A DNA stretch of 64,000 bases from Flavobacterium potami (GTDB taxonomy: Bacteria > Bacteroidota > Bacteroidia > Flavobacteriales > Flavobacteriaceae), in contig NZ_JAINUY010000001.1 of assembly GCF_020026915.1 (NCBI RefSeq), positions 1,364,001 through 1,428,000 of the forward strand. Direction: 5' to 3'. Position 1 is the first letter of the stretch, and each line of letters begins with the position of its first letter. The notes beneath the pieces were generated by a model, which did no database searches, was not told the origin of the DNA, and saw only the letters and a program-made list of their open reading frames with translations. A program made the position numbers and the translations under genes. Below, piece by piece: positions 56,046-64,000 of this stretch.

Positions 56046-56621
56046 TCACAAGATTTTGCGATTTCCACCTACAATTTCAATATTGGATTCAGAAATGATT
56101 TTTGCTTTGGACAAGTCTAGGTCATCGAGCGAGCTTGGTCCTTCTACCGAGGATTTTTTTACAACACTGAGCGTGCCGTTGAGTTCCATTACGACAGCTC
56201 TTACCTCACTGATCTGATCAATGCCTGCGGCACGGATTGCCGAATAGATTTCTTCTTTTGTAATGGTCTCTGCTACCATCGTTTTCTCTATAAACCTGCT
56301 GTCATAAAAAACAATTCGAGGCTCCGTATTGATAATCTTTTCCATCTGAGCGGATGATCTTGCCAGCCATGCAAAAATATACTGCAGTAGAATAATGAGC
56401 AGAAGCACTACGGCGCCTTCTGTAACCGGTATTGTGGCGAGCATGATATCAGACAGGGTAGAACCAAGGGCGATGGAAACGATAAAGTCAAAAGCATTTA
56501 GTTTGGCAAGCGTCCTTTTGCCTGATATGCGCACAAAAAGGAAAAGTGTGAGAAATGCTGTAACGGTTGTAACGGCGGCTCTAATAATGCCCTGCCAGTC
56601 CTGAAAAAAGATATCATTCAT
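56046..56621 (-). CDS. DUF421 family membrane protein (YetF-like)
   Basis: 191 residues: three membrane helices (~12-85) followed by a soluble domain. The pattern FVRISGKRTLAKLNAFDFIVSIALGSTLSD is the DUF421 signature. The C-terminal half contains IYSAIRAAGIDQISEVRAVVMELNGTLSVV, the usual repeated beta unit. Function unresolved; the family is often stress- or sporulation-associated. Upstream promoter-like elements are listed separately. Confidence 0.88.
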   Translation of the reverse strand: MNDIFFQDWQGIIRAAVTTVTAFLTLFLFVRISGKRTLAKLNAFDFIVSIALGSTLSDIMLATIPVTEGAVVLLLIILLQYIFAWLARSSAQMEKIINTEPRIVFYDSRFIEKTMVAETITKEEIYSAIRAAGIDQISEVRAVVMELNGTLSVVKKSSVEGPSSLDDLDLSKAKIISESNIEIVGGNRKIL

Positions 56622-56631
56622 AAATCTCGAT

Positions 56632-56666
56632 CAAATTTAGTTTGTGCCTTACAGCATTATTATCAA
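56632..56666 (-). promoter_or_regulatory. Candidate promoter of the DUF421 gene
   Basis: Read on the minus strand, TTG (56664-56666) and TAAATTTG (56632-56639) are separated by 24 bases, close to the Bacteroidota -33/-7 arrangement (TTG ... TAnnTTTG). The -7 box ends 10 bases before the ATG. Confidence 0.4.
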
Positions 56667-56807
56667 ATTAACGGAACCATAAAAAGCATTTAGTTAATTT
56701 TGGAAAATTGTAAAAATGGCCGCAAGGCAATCCTGCGCAGGGTAATCTGCTGATTGTATAATTATGAGTTTTTTAAATATATCACTAATTGAACCATATC
56801 GATCCGA

Positions 56808-58988
56808 TCACCATTGAATCTTAACCAAACCCTTTCCTGAAAGCTTGTACTGGTTGATTTTTGAACTTTTATCAAAGGGGTCAAGGGCTTCTTTGTCCTG
56901 AAACACTTTCATATTTAAATCCCGATTGCCCAATTTCATGATCTTGAGACTGCATGACATCTCCCGGTCGCCCTGAAGATCGATCGTAAGGGTTTTTCCC
57001 CTTTTGCTATTCCGGTTCGGATAATCGATAAAAACCAAAAAATCTTCCTCGATTTTTATATACTGTCTTGGTATCACGCCGAATGCCATTCCCGAACCAT
57101 AGACTTCCTGACCGACCTGCCCGCTTTTTTGCCAGCCGTTGTACAAATCTTCCAGCGGAACCCATAAATCGGCTTGTATTTCTCCTGTTTTGACTTCCTG
57201 GGAGAGCATTTCCTTGGGGAGCATTGTAGGATAATAATAGGCTATCCTGCTGACGGCATATTTGACAAATTCCCCAATCAGGGTTTTTACGGACGGAAGA
57301 AAGGGCACATCCTTGGTCTCTACCAGATATTCGGATAAGGCGGCATAGACCTCCACCTCCTCGTATGCGGCGGTGTACGGTGCGTCATTGAGGGGAAAAA
57401 TGGAAAAGAAGTTTGTGTAGTTTTTCCCATAGCCGTATCGGCAGTCATAGAGCTGGACATTTTTAAAAAGTCCTGCAAGGCAGGCATAGCTCAGCTCAAG
57501 ATACAGCTTTTTATTGGTAATTTTATAAAGTTCCAGTAACGCGCCGGCTGAAAAGGCGGTATTGTTGGCCTGATACAGTATATTTAGACCGAGGTACTGC
57601 AGTCTTTTTGCCGCTTTTTCGGCCTCTGCCAAATACCGCTTTTCCTTGGTCAGCTTGTAGACCAGAAGCATTAGATGGGCGTAAGAGCCGGGAACATCAT
57701 TTTCGCCTCCGGCGCCCGGAGCCGTCTCTGCCTTGATTATCTCCAGGGTTTCCATATTGTAGAATACCGGCCATGAGTATTTGAAATGATGTGCCACTTT
57801 TATGGCGTAATCAATGGAATCAAGCAGGAGCGTCTCGGCTGTCTTGTCCCCATGTAGGGCAATTCTAGCCAAGTTCATCAGCGGATGGTGCAGATACCAG
57901 GAATCCATCACCATTTCTTTTTTCTGCTCTTCCGACCCATCGAGTTTGTCCGAAAGGGCGGGAAGCCATCTGTTGATGCAGTTAATTTTGGGATCATAAA
58001 ACGCGGACAGCCCTTTGGCAAGATCCTCGCAAAGTGATAGTTTTTCCCCGCTCCATTTCTCATATTCCTTTAAAGGTGCCAGTACGGCAAGCTGCACCAT
58101 GCTTTCAGCAGGAGTTTCAAAGTCACAGAGGTAGGCATTCAGATAAGGATTTCCATCTTTCTGTGTCCAAGCGCCTTTACTTCGGGTTAAGTCCGTTATG
58201 GCTTTCCTTGCAATATCGGGCCAATTGTTATACTCGACTCTTGGCTGTTTTAGCACTTTGTAAATCTTTACAAGATTATTTAAGAAGTTTTCGCAGATCT
58301 CGGCTGTTTGTTCGAAAATTTCGGCATCCAGTATTACATATGCATCCGATATGGTAAAAGGGATGCCTGAAGGCAGTGGCAGCTTATCAGTAGTTGGAAG
58401 CTGAAATCCAAGCTCGGGCCAGTTTCCGCCTACCGTATTTTGAGATTCTGTCTGGGTGGCCTGGCAGTATTCCGAGAGCGAGGTAAGGTTTTGGAAATAG
58501 AAAAACGATCCTGTCTGTGGCTTTGTAATGCTGGCAAAGATAAGCCCTGAGCGGGATCCGTACTGCTGCATATGTATTTTTCCAGCGGTATTCTCTATTA
58601 TTCCATTCTGTGGAATGGGGATTATATCACGAGGCCAAAACGGGATCAAAAGAGGTATATTTGCCGTAAAGAATGTGGTGTAGTGCAGGATAGGCGTCTG
58701 ACGGTCAGGAAATCCGGCACGTACTTCGTAATTTCCCAATCTGGAACTCAAAGTGATGACAATAGAATCGCCATCATCAAAAAGATTGGACACTTCAAAG
58801 CAGCTGTTTATTGCAAATGCTGCACGAAAAGCCATTTTTCCATTTTTGGGCGTAATGGCAACAATCCAAAGAGAGTCGCCTGTATTGTAAAACTGGTAAG
58901 TATAGTCAAGAACCTTTCTTTCTAAAAGTATTTCACTATTCTCAATATCTGCCTGAGCGGTGGTGCTCCAAGGTGTAACTGTATGCAT
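56808..58988 (-). CDS. Large cytosolic protein, predicted helical-barrel, unknown function
   Basis: 726 residues with no signal peptide. The N-terminal ~200 residues look beta-rich (LLERKVLDYTYQFYNTGDSLWIVAITPKNG). The centre (~240-620) shows repeated helix pairs with aromatic/acidic tips (VMDSWYLHHPLMNLARIAL, GENDVPGSYAHLMLLVYKLT, AYEEVEVYAALSEYLVET), as in (alpha/alpha)6 barrels of six-hairpin glycosidases. A short beta C-terminus follows. This could be a carbohydrate-active enzyme, but no catalytic motif is certain. The coding sequence is GC-richer than the first half of the window. It is the largest gene of the island and its function is open. Confidence 0.7.
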   Translation of the reverse strand: MHTVTPWSTTAQADIENSEILLERKVLDYTYQFYNTGDSLWIVAITPKNGKMAFRAAFAINSCFEVSNLFDDGDSIVITLSSRLGNYEVRAGFPDRQTPILHYTTFFTANIPLLIPFWPRDIIPIPQNGIIENTAGKIHMQQYGSRSGLIFASITKPQTGSFFYFQNLTSLSEYCQATQTESQNTVGGNWPELGFQLPTTDKLPLPSGIPFTISDAYVILDAEIFEQTAEICENFLNNLVKIYKVLKQPRVEYNNWPDIARKAITDLTRSKGAWTQKDGNPYLNAYLCDFETPAESMVQLAVLAPLKEYEKWSGEKLSLCEDLAKGLSAFYDPKINCINRWLPALSDKLDGSEEQKKEMVMDSWYLHHPLMNLARIALHGDKTAETLLLDSIDYAIKVAHHFKYSWPVFYNMETLEIIKAETAPGAGGENDVPGSYAHLMLLVYKLTKEKRYLAEAEKAAKRLQYLGLNILYQANNTAFSAGALLELYKITNKKLYLELSYACLAGLFKNVQLYDCRYGYGKNYTNFFSIFPLNDAPYTAAYEEVEVYAALSEYLVETKDVPFLPSVKTLIGEFVKYAVSRIAYYYPTMLPKEMLSQEVKTGEIQADLWVPLEDLYNGWQKSGQVGQEVYGSGMAFGVIPRQYIKIEEDFLVFIDYPNRNSKRGKTLTIDLQGDREMSCSLKIMKLGNRDLNMKVFQDKEALDPFDKSSKINQYKLSGKGLVKIQW

Positions 58989-59036
58989 AATGATATTTTT
59001 TAGTTTTTAAAAGCGCCTTCCGCTGAAAGCTGTCTG

Positions 59037-59156
59037 CTAAAATATGGCAAGACCCGTCAGTACAGATCCTAGGGAGAGCAGCAAAAAATAGGCGAATAAT
59101 GCATAACCTTTAATAAATGTTTTCATACGCAGTTGATTTACTGTAAATTTCATCAT
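59037..59156 (-). CDS. Small membrane protein (39 aa)
   Basis: A 39-codon frame from the ATG at 59156 (inner start at 59126 gives 29 aa). Reads MKFTVNQLRMKTFIKG, then a hydrophobic helix (YALFAYFLLLSLGSVLTGLAIF). Predicted single-span, basic-in inner-membrane protein. No family recognised. Included because composition and topology are protein-like, and a similar small protein lies at 54623. Confidence 0.45.
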   Translation of the reverse strand: MMKFTVNQLRMKTFIKGYALFAYFLLLSLGSVLTGLAIF

Positions 59157-59346
59157 TAAAGCGGTTTGCCGCCTTACATAATTTATTGGTGTTATTATAA
59201 GATTTCTCCGAATATCAAAATAGCAAATAGATAAGCCAATCTTCTGTATATCAATATTTAAATGCTGTAAAAATCATTGGGAAAGCTGTAAGAACCAGCA
59301 CGAGTCAAGTTATAAATTTGACGTATTAACTTAAAAAAAAACTCAT

Positions 59347-59961
59347 ATGAAAACTGCAATAAAAAAAACAGACGAAGCTAAAAGCAAAACCACATCCAAA
59401 GCTGCCAAGCCGACGGCATCAAAAACAGCTTCCAAAGGGACCGTAAAAGCAAAACCTTCCGCTGCAGAAGGATTGAGAGAATTGTTTGTAGATTCGCTGA
59501 AAGATATCTACTGGGCGGAAAAAGCGCTGGTAAAAGCGCTGCCAAAGATGGCCAAAAATGCTACTTCAGAGAATCTGATCACAGCAATCAATGACCATCT
59601 TGCAGTAACTCAAAAGCAGGTTTCAAGACTTGAAGATGTCTTCAAATCTGTAGGGGAAAAAGCAGCAGCTAAAAAATGCGACGCCATGGAAGGGCTTTTA
59701 AAAGAAGGGGAAAGCATTATGCAGGAGACCGAAGCCGGAGCGGTAAGAGATGCCGGGATCATTGCGGCATCGCAAAAGATCGAGCACTATGAAATTGCTA
59801 CCTACGGAACTTTGGCTGCCTTTGCTACAACCCTTGGAGAGGATGATGCGGTGCTGCTACTGGAGAAAACCTTGGCAGAAGAAAAACAGGCCGATGTTAC
59901 GCTCACAGAAGCTGCCTACAATACAATCAACTTCGACGCAAAGGAAGAAGATGAAAATTAA
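59347..59961 (+). CDS. DUF892 (YciF-like) ferritin-like protein with lysine-rich tail
   Basis: 204 residues. Residues 1-42 are a disordered tail of Lys, Ala, Ser and Thr with eleven lysines in the first 36 residues, resembling histone H1 or the DNA-binding tail of some Dps proteins. Residues ~45-195 are a four-helix DUF892 domain (LRELFVDSLKDIYWAEKALVKALPKM, QKIEHYEIATYGTLAAFA, LEKTLAEEKQAD) with the E and H residues expected of a di-metal site. YciE/YciF proteins are general stress proteins. The tail suggests nucleic-acid binding (inference). A TAAATTTG element lies at 59313-59320; a terminator follows. Confidence 0.88.
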   Translation: MKTAIKKTDEAKSKTTSKAAKPTASKTASKGTVKAKPSAAEGLRELFVDSLKDIYWAEKALVKALPKMAKNATSENLITAINDHLAVTQKQVSRLEDVFKSVGEKAAAKKCDAMEGLLKEGESIMQETEAGAVRDAGIIAASQKIEHYEIATYGTLAAFATTLGEDDAVLLLEKTLAEEKQADVTLTEAAYNTINFDAKEEDEN

Positions 59962-60002
59962 AATCAAATTATAATTTTTACAATTACAATTTGATTTTAA
60001 GA

Positions 60003-60036
60003 AACCTGCATCATTTAGGTGGTGCAGGTTTTTTTT
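60003..60036 (+). terminator. Rho-independent terminator of the DUF892 gene
   Basis: AACCTGCATC (60003-60012) pairs with GGTGCAGGTT (60021-60030, one G-T wobble), followed by a T run. Confidence 0.85.
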
Positions 60037-60232
60037 ATCCAACATAATATGGGCGGCAAATCACCGCTGTTTCGTAAATCATAAGGGAAGTGATGCAGCT
60101 TGTGATGAGAAATTCTACTTTGATGTCCGGATCGTTGCTGATTTTGTTTTTGTAAGAATTTTAAAATATCCTGTAAAATTAATGGCTTAAATTATAGTTA
60201 CTTAGCTGTCTATTAATATTAAAAAGAACATT

Positions 60233-61396
60233 ATGAAAGCAGCTGTCATTCACGCACCTGGTTCCGTAAAATACGATACGGTAGAGGATCCAAAAATAAG
60301 TTCACAGGACGATATAATTTTGAAGGTCACTTCCACGGCCATATGCGGATCGGATCTGCACATTTATTCCGGTGCAATGCCCACATCGCCGATGGTGCTG
60401 GGACATGAATTTATGGGAATTGTCGAGGAAACCGGCCCCGCGGTTACCCATCTCAAAAGAGGCGACAGGGTAGTTGTCCCTTTTCCAATTGCCTGCGGAA
60501 GCTGCTTTTTCTGCAATCACGATGTGCCGGGAAACTGCGAACACAGTAATCCAGAGCATTATGGGCCTGAAGGCGGGATCCTTACCGAAAAGGGCGGGGC
60601 GCTTTTTGGCTATACTGATCTTTACGGAGGCTATGACGGAGGACAGGCACAATATGTAAGAGTGCCTTATGCAAATTACGGACCCCGCGTGGTGCCACAA
60701 GACCTTTCGGATGAGCAGGTGCTCTTTTTGACCGATATCTTTCCTACCGGATACACGGGCGTAGACTGGGGTGAAGTGAAAGGGGGAGAGACCGTCGCCA
60801 TTTTCGGTTCGGGACCCGTCGGGATTATGGCCGCCAAGAGTGCCTGGCTAAGGGGCGCATCGCAGGTGATAATTGTCGATACACTTCAGTACAGGCTCGA
60901 TAAGGCAAGAGTTTCTACGGGCGCGACCACTATTTTGTGGGATGACCCAAAAGATGTGGTCGAACATATTAGGTCCCTTACCAATGGCCGCGGAGCCGAT
61001 GTCTGCATCGATGCGGTTGGATTTGAGCCGGAAAGAAGCCTTACAGACAAAATCAAGGCCACCATTAATTTTGAGAAAGGTTCCATAAAAGTGCTTGAAG
61101 CCTGTATGAGTGCGGTGCGAAGAAGTGGAACTGTTTCAATACTAGGCGTTTACCCTGTGAATTATGATAACTTCCCGCTGGGGCAGTTTTTTGATAAGGG
61201 GATCATCTTAAAGGGCGGCCAGGCGCCGGCCCACAAGCATATTGACAAGCTTCTGGACTATGTTGTGCAGGGAAAAGTGAAACTGGACGACATCATTACC
61301 CACAGGCTTCCGTTGTCCGAGATTTCGCATGCCTATGATATATTCAACAAAAAAGAGGACGGCTGCGTGAAGGTAGTGCTTGACCCTTGGAGATAA
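60233..61396 (+). CDS. Zinc-dependent alcohol dehydrogenase (formaldehyde dehydrogenase-like)
   Basis: 387 residues of the MDR superfamily. Catalytic zinc: CGSDLH and GHEFMGIVEETG. Structural zinc: the CGSCFFCNHDVPGNC cluster. NAD-binding: VAIFGSGPVGIMAA, with an acidic residue after beta-2 (IIVDTLQYR) favouring NAD over NADP. The layout matches the glutathione-independent formaldehyde-dehydrogenase-like group often found in stress operons. Codons are clearly GC-rich (34 of 60 bases in 60541-60600). It is monocistronic with its own terminator. The real substrate is unknown. Confidence 0.92.
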   Translation: MKAAVIHAPGSVKYDTVEDPKISSQDDIILKVTSTAICGSDLHIYSGAMPTSPMVLGHEFMGIVEETGPAVTHLKRGDRVVVPFPIACGSCFFCNHDVPGNCEHSNPEHYGPEGGILTEKGGALFGYTDLYGGYDGGQAQYVRVPYANYGPRVVPQDLSDEQVLFLTDIFPTGYTGVDWGEVKGGETVAIFGSGPVGIMAAKSAWLRGASQVIIVDTLQYRLDKARVSTGATTILWDDPKDVVEHIRSLTNGRGADVCIDAVGFEPERSLTDKIKATINFEKGSIKVLEACMSAVRRSGTVSILGVYPVNYDNFPLGQFFDKGIILKGGQAPAHKHIDKLLDYVVQGKVKLDDIITHRLPLSEISHAYDIFNKKEDGCVKVVLDPWR

Positions 61397-61420
61397 TAGG
61401 AAATCCTTGCTTATGCTATA

Positions 61421-61451
61421 AAAAAAATCTGCATCAAATGCAGATTTTTTT
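61421..61451 (+). terminator. Rho-independent terminator of the alcohol dehydrogenase gene
   Basis: A 14-bp perfect stem (61421-61434 with 61438-61451; ATCTGCAT/ATGCAGAT core with A and T tracts) and a 3-nt loop. Confidence 0.85.
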
Positions 61452-61554
61452 ATGTCAAAGGGCTAGGTAATTTTCCGAAGCATCTCTATATTGAATAGTC
61501 AGTGTATTTAGACTTTTTTTTACGAAACTTTTAAAGAGGCTTTTAGTGGGCTAT

Positions 61555-61734
61555 TTACTGGGCAGCGGGCACCAGAACCGAATCCATAAATTTTCCGGTG
61601 ATGACCGTCCCTTGCTCGTCTTCCCATTGGGTAATTACATTTTCGATAAGCTCGGGCTCGAAGCCTATTACTTTCATGACCGGTCCGCCGAATTCCTGCT
61701 GTACGTCCTGTCCTTTTTTATATCGGTTCTTCAT
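61555..61734 (-). CDS. DUF2158 (YodC-like) small protein
   Basis: 59 residues from ATG 61734 (a TTG two codons upstream is in frame but unlikely). The RYKKGQDVQQEFGGPVMKVIG pattern matches the small beta-barrel DUF2158 family (K-x-GD-x-V ... GGP-x-M-x-V). Function unknown. It is convergent with the alcohol dehydrogenase gene and 109 nt downstream of the DUF6766-like gene on the same strand. Confidence 0.78.
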   Translation of the reverse strand: MKNRYKKGQDVQQEFGGPVMKVIGFEPELIENVITQWEDEQGTVITGKFMDSVLVPAAQ

Positions 61735-61843
61735 AATCAAATCTTTTTAATGCATCGATCATCATTAAATTGGACAATAAATGCAGATGTTATTTTTATA
61801 TAGTGGCAGCACATATGGCTGGCATGCAGTTTTTTTATTAATG

Positions 61844-62500
61844 CTATTCTCCTGTTTCCATATTCGGGGCATCAACGGGTTTGGACTGCGAGGATCCTAT
61901 CTGGCGCAGGTAAATAGAAAGTAACACTATGGCAAATACCGATAGAAATTCACTTTGCCAGTTTTGGAAGGACTCAAACCAGAACCTGGAATCGATGATA
62001 TAATCTGAGATCTTCTCCAACGGGATCCCTTTAAGCGCCAGCTGCTCGTTTTCGTCTTTGAGGCTGCCGAAAAAATGAATGACAAATGATATAAGAAACA
62101 GCGCCAATAGGGCTATAGTCAGGGAATGTTTGTAGATGCCCAATATCAGACCGCCTTTTTTAACCGGCCAAGGCGCGCCATTCCTGTCTGCAGAAGGCTG
62201 CCTATCCACTTCCTCCTGCCTGTCAAAATCTTTGGACTCCGATGAGCCTTTCTGCTGCAGGAAGATTGTAAGTATTACGAAAAGTGCCATTTGAAGAAAT
62301 TCGCTTTCCCAATTTTCAAATGTGGACTCCAGGAAGTGCCCTGAGCTGAAATAGCCTGCCATGGTGACGGCCGATGCCCCTTCTTCTAAAATTTCTTTAT
62401 TGTGCTGCTTGTAGCCAAATAAAATTTGGCCGGCTATTGAAAAGATAAATAAAAGAAAAAACACAATGGAGAGTCCGTTGTTGCGCAGAAATCTTTTCAT
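61844..62500 (-). CDS. DUF6766-like membrane protein with internal duplication
   Basis: 218 residues made of two similar halves (~1-90 and ~120-210). Each has a hydrophobic helix, a spacer, the block F-x-S-F/T-x-NW-x-SEF (FENWESEFLQ, FQNWQSEFLS), a second helix and a GSS-x-SK end. Four membrane helices total; a charged linker separates the halves. I associate this with the DUF6766 group; the exact family name is less sure than the duplication. Function unknown; occurs in general-stress settings. Confidence 0.78.
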   Translation of the reverse strand: MKRFLRNNGLSIVFFLLFIFSIAGQILFGYKQHNKEILEEGASAVTMAGYFSSGHFLESTFENWESEFLQMALFVILTIFLQQKGSSESKDFDRQEEVDRQPSADRNGAPWPVKKGGLILGIYKHSLTIALLALFLISFVIHFFGSLKDENEQLALKGIPLEKISDYIIDSRFWFESFQNWQSEFLSVFAIVLLSIYLRQIGSSQSKPVDAPNMETGE

Positions 62501-62871
62501 GGTTTAAATATTTAACTAAACAAATTTCATAAAAGACCTGTCTTTTTCTGTTATATTTTTAACCACAAAAATTATAAAATTTTCTATTTGAAGAGGAAAT
62601 GTTTTGTGATAAATAGTTAAAATGTTGGAAAGAAAATCGTCCTCATGAAGAAATTGAATAAATAATAATCCTTTTAGGACTAATTTGTAATTGTCAAGAG
62701 GTTGATTGTTAGTTGATTTTGTCGATTTTAATATTTTTTTTTATAATTTTGATGCTCTTATCTTGCTTGAAAGTTCTTCCTTAGAATGTCATAATTTATC
62801 ATGAAATACATAGTTATTGTGATGAATATTTTTGCTTTGTTTTACTTAGTTCAAAGCTGTATCACATTTGT
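62501..62871. other. AT-rich intergenic region
   Basis: No ORF. The right end holds a candidate promoter for the small RNA: TTG at 62837-62839 and CACATTTG at 62863-62870 (one mismatch to TAnnTTTG), spacer 23. Confidence 0.4.
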
Positions 62872-63008
62872 ACCGCGTATGCGTGGAACCCATATATAAC
62901 TGGGATTGCGACTTTCTGCATCGGAAAGTAGAGGGCACAAAGAACCACAAAGAAAAAATACACAAAAGAGCCAAATGTCAGTAACTAACATTTTGGCTCT
63001 TTTTTTTA
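62872..63008 (+). ncRNA. Candidate small RNA ending in an intrinsic terminator
   Basis: A strong terminator (AAAAGAGCCAAA 62964-62975 with TTTTGGCTCTTTT 62991-63003, then T) closes a stretch with no ORF on its strand. Ahead of it lie two small hairpins (CCCA/TGGG near 62890-62905; CTTTC/GAAAG near 62913-62929) and a promoter-like pair at 62837 and 62863. This predicts a ~135-nt transcript. The family is not recognised. Confidence 0.38.
62964..63008 (+). terminator. Rho-independent terminator without an upstream gene
   Basis: A 12-bp stem (62964-62975 with 62992-63003) followed by a long T run. The adjacent genes are on the minus strand and end far away, so it implies a plus-strand transcript. 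Confidence 0.75.
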
Positions 63009-63271
63009 TTTTGTAATATTTGGTATTGTTTTGCTCGGATTTGTATCTCATATTTCGGAATAAAAAAATAACGATAAGGCAGATTATGGCACAGTTTGGC
63101 ATCTTATGTCACATCAGGATAGGATTTATAGTGCAATGTGGGTAGATATTAGACTGCTGTTTGCCTCAGTCCTTAAGGCCAATGCAGTGGGATGATCATT
63201 ACCCACAACCATTCCTCTGGCAAGATCGATCCTTCAGAGGCCAAATAAGAATAGTACCAGAAAGAAACTTC

Positions 63272-64000
63272 CTATTCTCCCTTATTCGTCTGAAGATAAT
63301 TGATGAAAGTACGGGGTGAAACTCCAGTAACTTTTTTGAATGTAACGGTAAATCGGGTATGGGACGCAAAACCGGATTGGTCGGCCAGGTAACTGATTTT
63401 GTATTTTAAATATGTTGCATCGTTTTTCAGACAGTCGATGATATAATTTATTCTTAATTCATTGATATATCCGGCAAAGTCTTTTGATTTCTGTTTGCTG
63501 ATGACATGCGAGAGATAACGATGATTTATGTTCAGTTCTGCAGCAACTGAATTTAGGGACAATGTTTTATTGAGAAATGATTTTGATTTTTCGAACTCCT
63601 TAAGGCTTTGTAAAATGCCTTTTTCGGTAGCCTCCGATATGTATTCCTTACCGCTTTCTTTTTTTGGTATATCCGTATTGACATGTAAAACCGCTTTTAC
63701 AGGATTGATGTATGCCCTGATTTTTTTATTGTCCTGTTTTCTTTTATAAATGTAGGCGGCAATTGTAATTAAGATCGTAAACAGGCAGATGCAGATAATA
63801 GCCAGTTTGCTCTTCCTGTACTGCGACTGGTTTTGCAGCTTGCTTTCCTGGAGTGATTTAATCAATTCATCTGCAATAACTTTTTTATTGGCATTTTCGG
63901 CTTTGGTAAGTTTTAAATTTTTTTCATTGTAAAGGATGTATTTTTTACTATCATTTTTTTTGTAAAACTCCATCAGAGAGCTGTTAACCTCCTGCTTTAA
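63272..64000 (-). CDS. TPR/membrane AraC-type regulator (5' part outside window)
   Basis: The frame is open through the right edge: upstream of the internal ATG at 63973, codons continue without a stop to 64000. Visible: the end of a helical (probably TPR) region, a membrane helix (LAIICICLFTILITIAAYIYK), and a cytosolic AraC-type HTH domain (LNINHRYLSHVISKQ, and YLADQSGFASHTRFTVTFKKVTGVSPRTFINYL). It is similar in plan to the membrane regulator at 667-2364, but with an AraC rather than a LuxR-type output. Probably a one-component envelope sensor. Targets unknown. Confidence 0.85.
   Translation of the reverse strand, partial: LKQEVNSSLMEFYKKNDSKKYILYNEKNLKLTKAENANKKVIADELIKSLQESKLQNQSQYRKSKLAIICICLFTILITIAAYIYKRKQDNKKIRAYINPVKAVLHVNTDIPKKESGKEYISEATEKGILQSLKEFEKSKSFLNKTLSLNSVAAELNINHRYLSHVISKQKSKDFAGYINELRINYIIDCLKNDATYLKYKISYLADQSGFASHTRFTVTFKKVTGVSPRTFINYLQTNKGE

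Noticed and set aside
62851..63102. 83-aa minus-strand ORF
   Set aside because: It runs across the strong terminator hairpin and has no domain; more likely a shadow of the non-coding transcript.
1..64000. CRISPR arrays, prophage structural genes, IS transposases
   Set aside because: No regularly spaced direct repeats, and no transposase, integrase or phage structural motifs were found.

Overview
The window is chromosomal DNA of a member of the Bacteroidota, most likely Flavobacterium or a close relative. The evidence is low-GC DNA, SusC/SusD pairs, a type IX secretion C-terminal domain, almost no Shine-Dalgarno sequences, and TAnnTTTG-type -7 promoter elements (clearest in front of mnmE). 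No rRNA, complete tRNA, CRISPR array, prophage or transposase gene was seen.

Region 1 (1-13.8 kb) is core genome: a partial ankyrin-repeat protein, a TPR/HTH membrane regulator, class I ribonucleotide reductase (nrdB-nrdA, neither with an ATP-cone), a Crp/Fnr regulator overlapping ribB, a Na+/H+ antiporter, a membrane-anchored MutS-like ATPase, a tandem universal stress protein and mnmE. Palindromic repeats sit in the gaps. Region 2 (13.8-15.4 kb) looks like a decayed integrative element: an excisionase-like tandem-HTH protein, no integrase, and the 3' end of a tRNA without its 5' part.

Region 3 (15.4-33.1 kb) is a beta-mannan/glucomannan utilisation locus. A divergent AraC regulator faces a single plus-strand operon of about 16 kb: SusC, SusD, a surface lipoprotein, two paralogous clan GH-A hydrolases of unassigned family, GH26 mannanase, GH130 phosphorylase, SSS symporter, GH3 and a GH5_7-type mannanase. 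A truncated LacI gene closes it. The layout implies surface cutting, SusCD uptake, periplasmic trimming, symport of short products and cytosolic phosphorolysis.

Region 4 (33.1-38.8 kb) is accessory: an HTH-Fic protein with a palindromic candidate operator, an FAD/NAD(P) oxidoreductase, a TetR regulator divergent from an SDR epimerase, and a DUF2141 protein. Region 5 (38.8-53.1 kb) is a signalling cluster: five stand-alone Rcp1-like receiver proteins (one frameshifted) and three soluble histidine kinases (a PAS-array kinase, a bacteriophytochrome and a two-PAS kinase). A T9SS cargo protein, a cold-shock protein and a possible structured RNA lie among them.

Region 6 (53.1-62.5 kb) resembles a general-stress island: small membrane proteins, DUF421, a large helical-barrel protein of unknown function, a DUF892 ferritin-like protein with a lysine-rich tail, a zinc alcohol dehydrogenase, DUF2158 and an internally duplicated DUF6766-like protein. 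Parts are visibly richer in G+C than the first 33 kb. A possible small RNA and a TPR/AraC membrane regulator that runs off the edge end the window.
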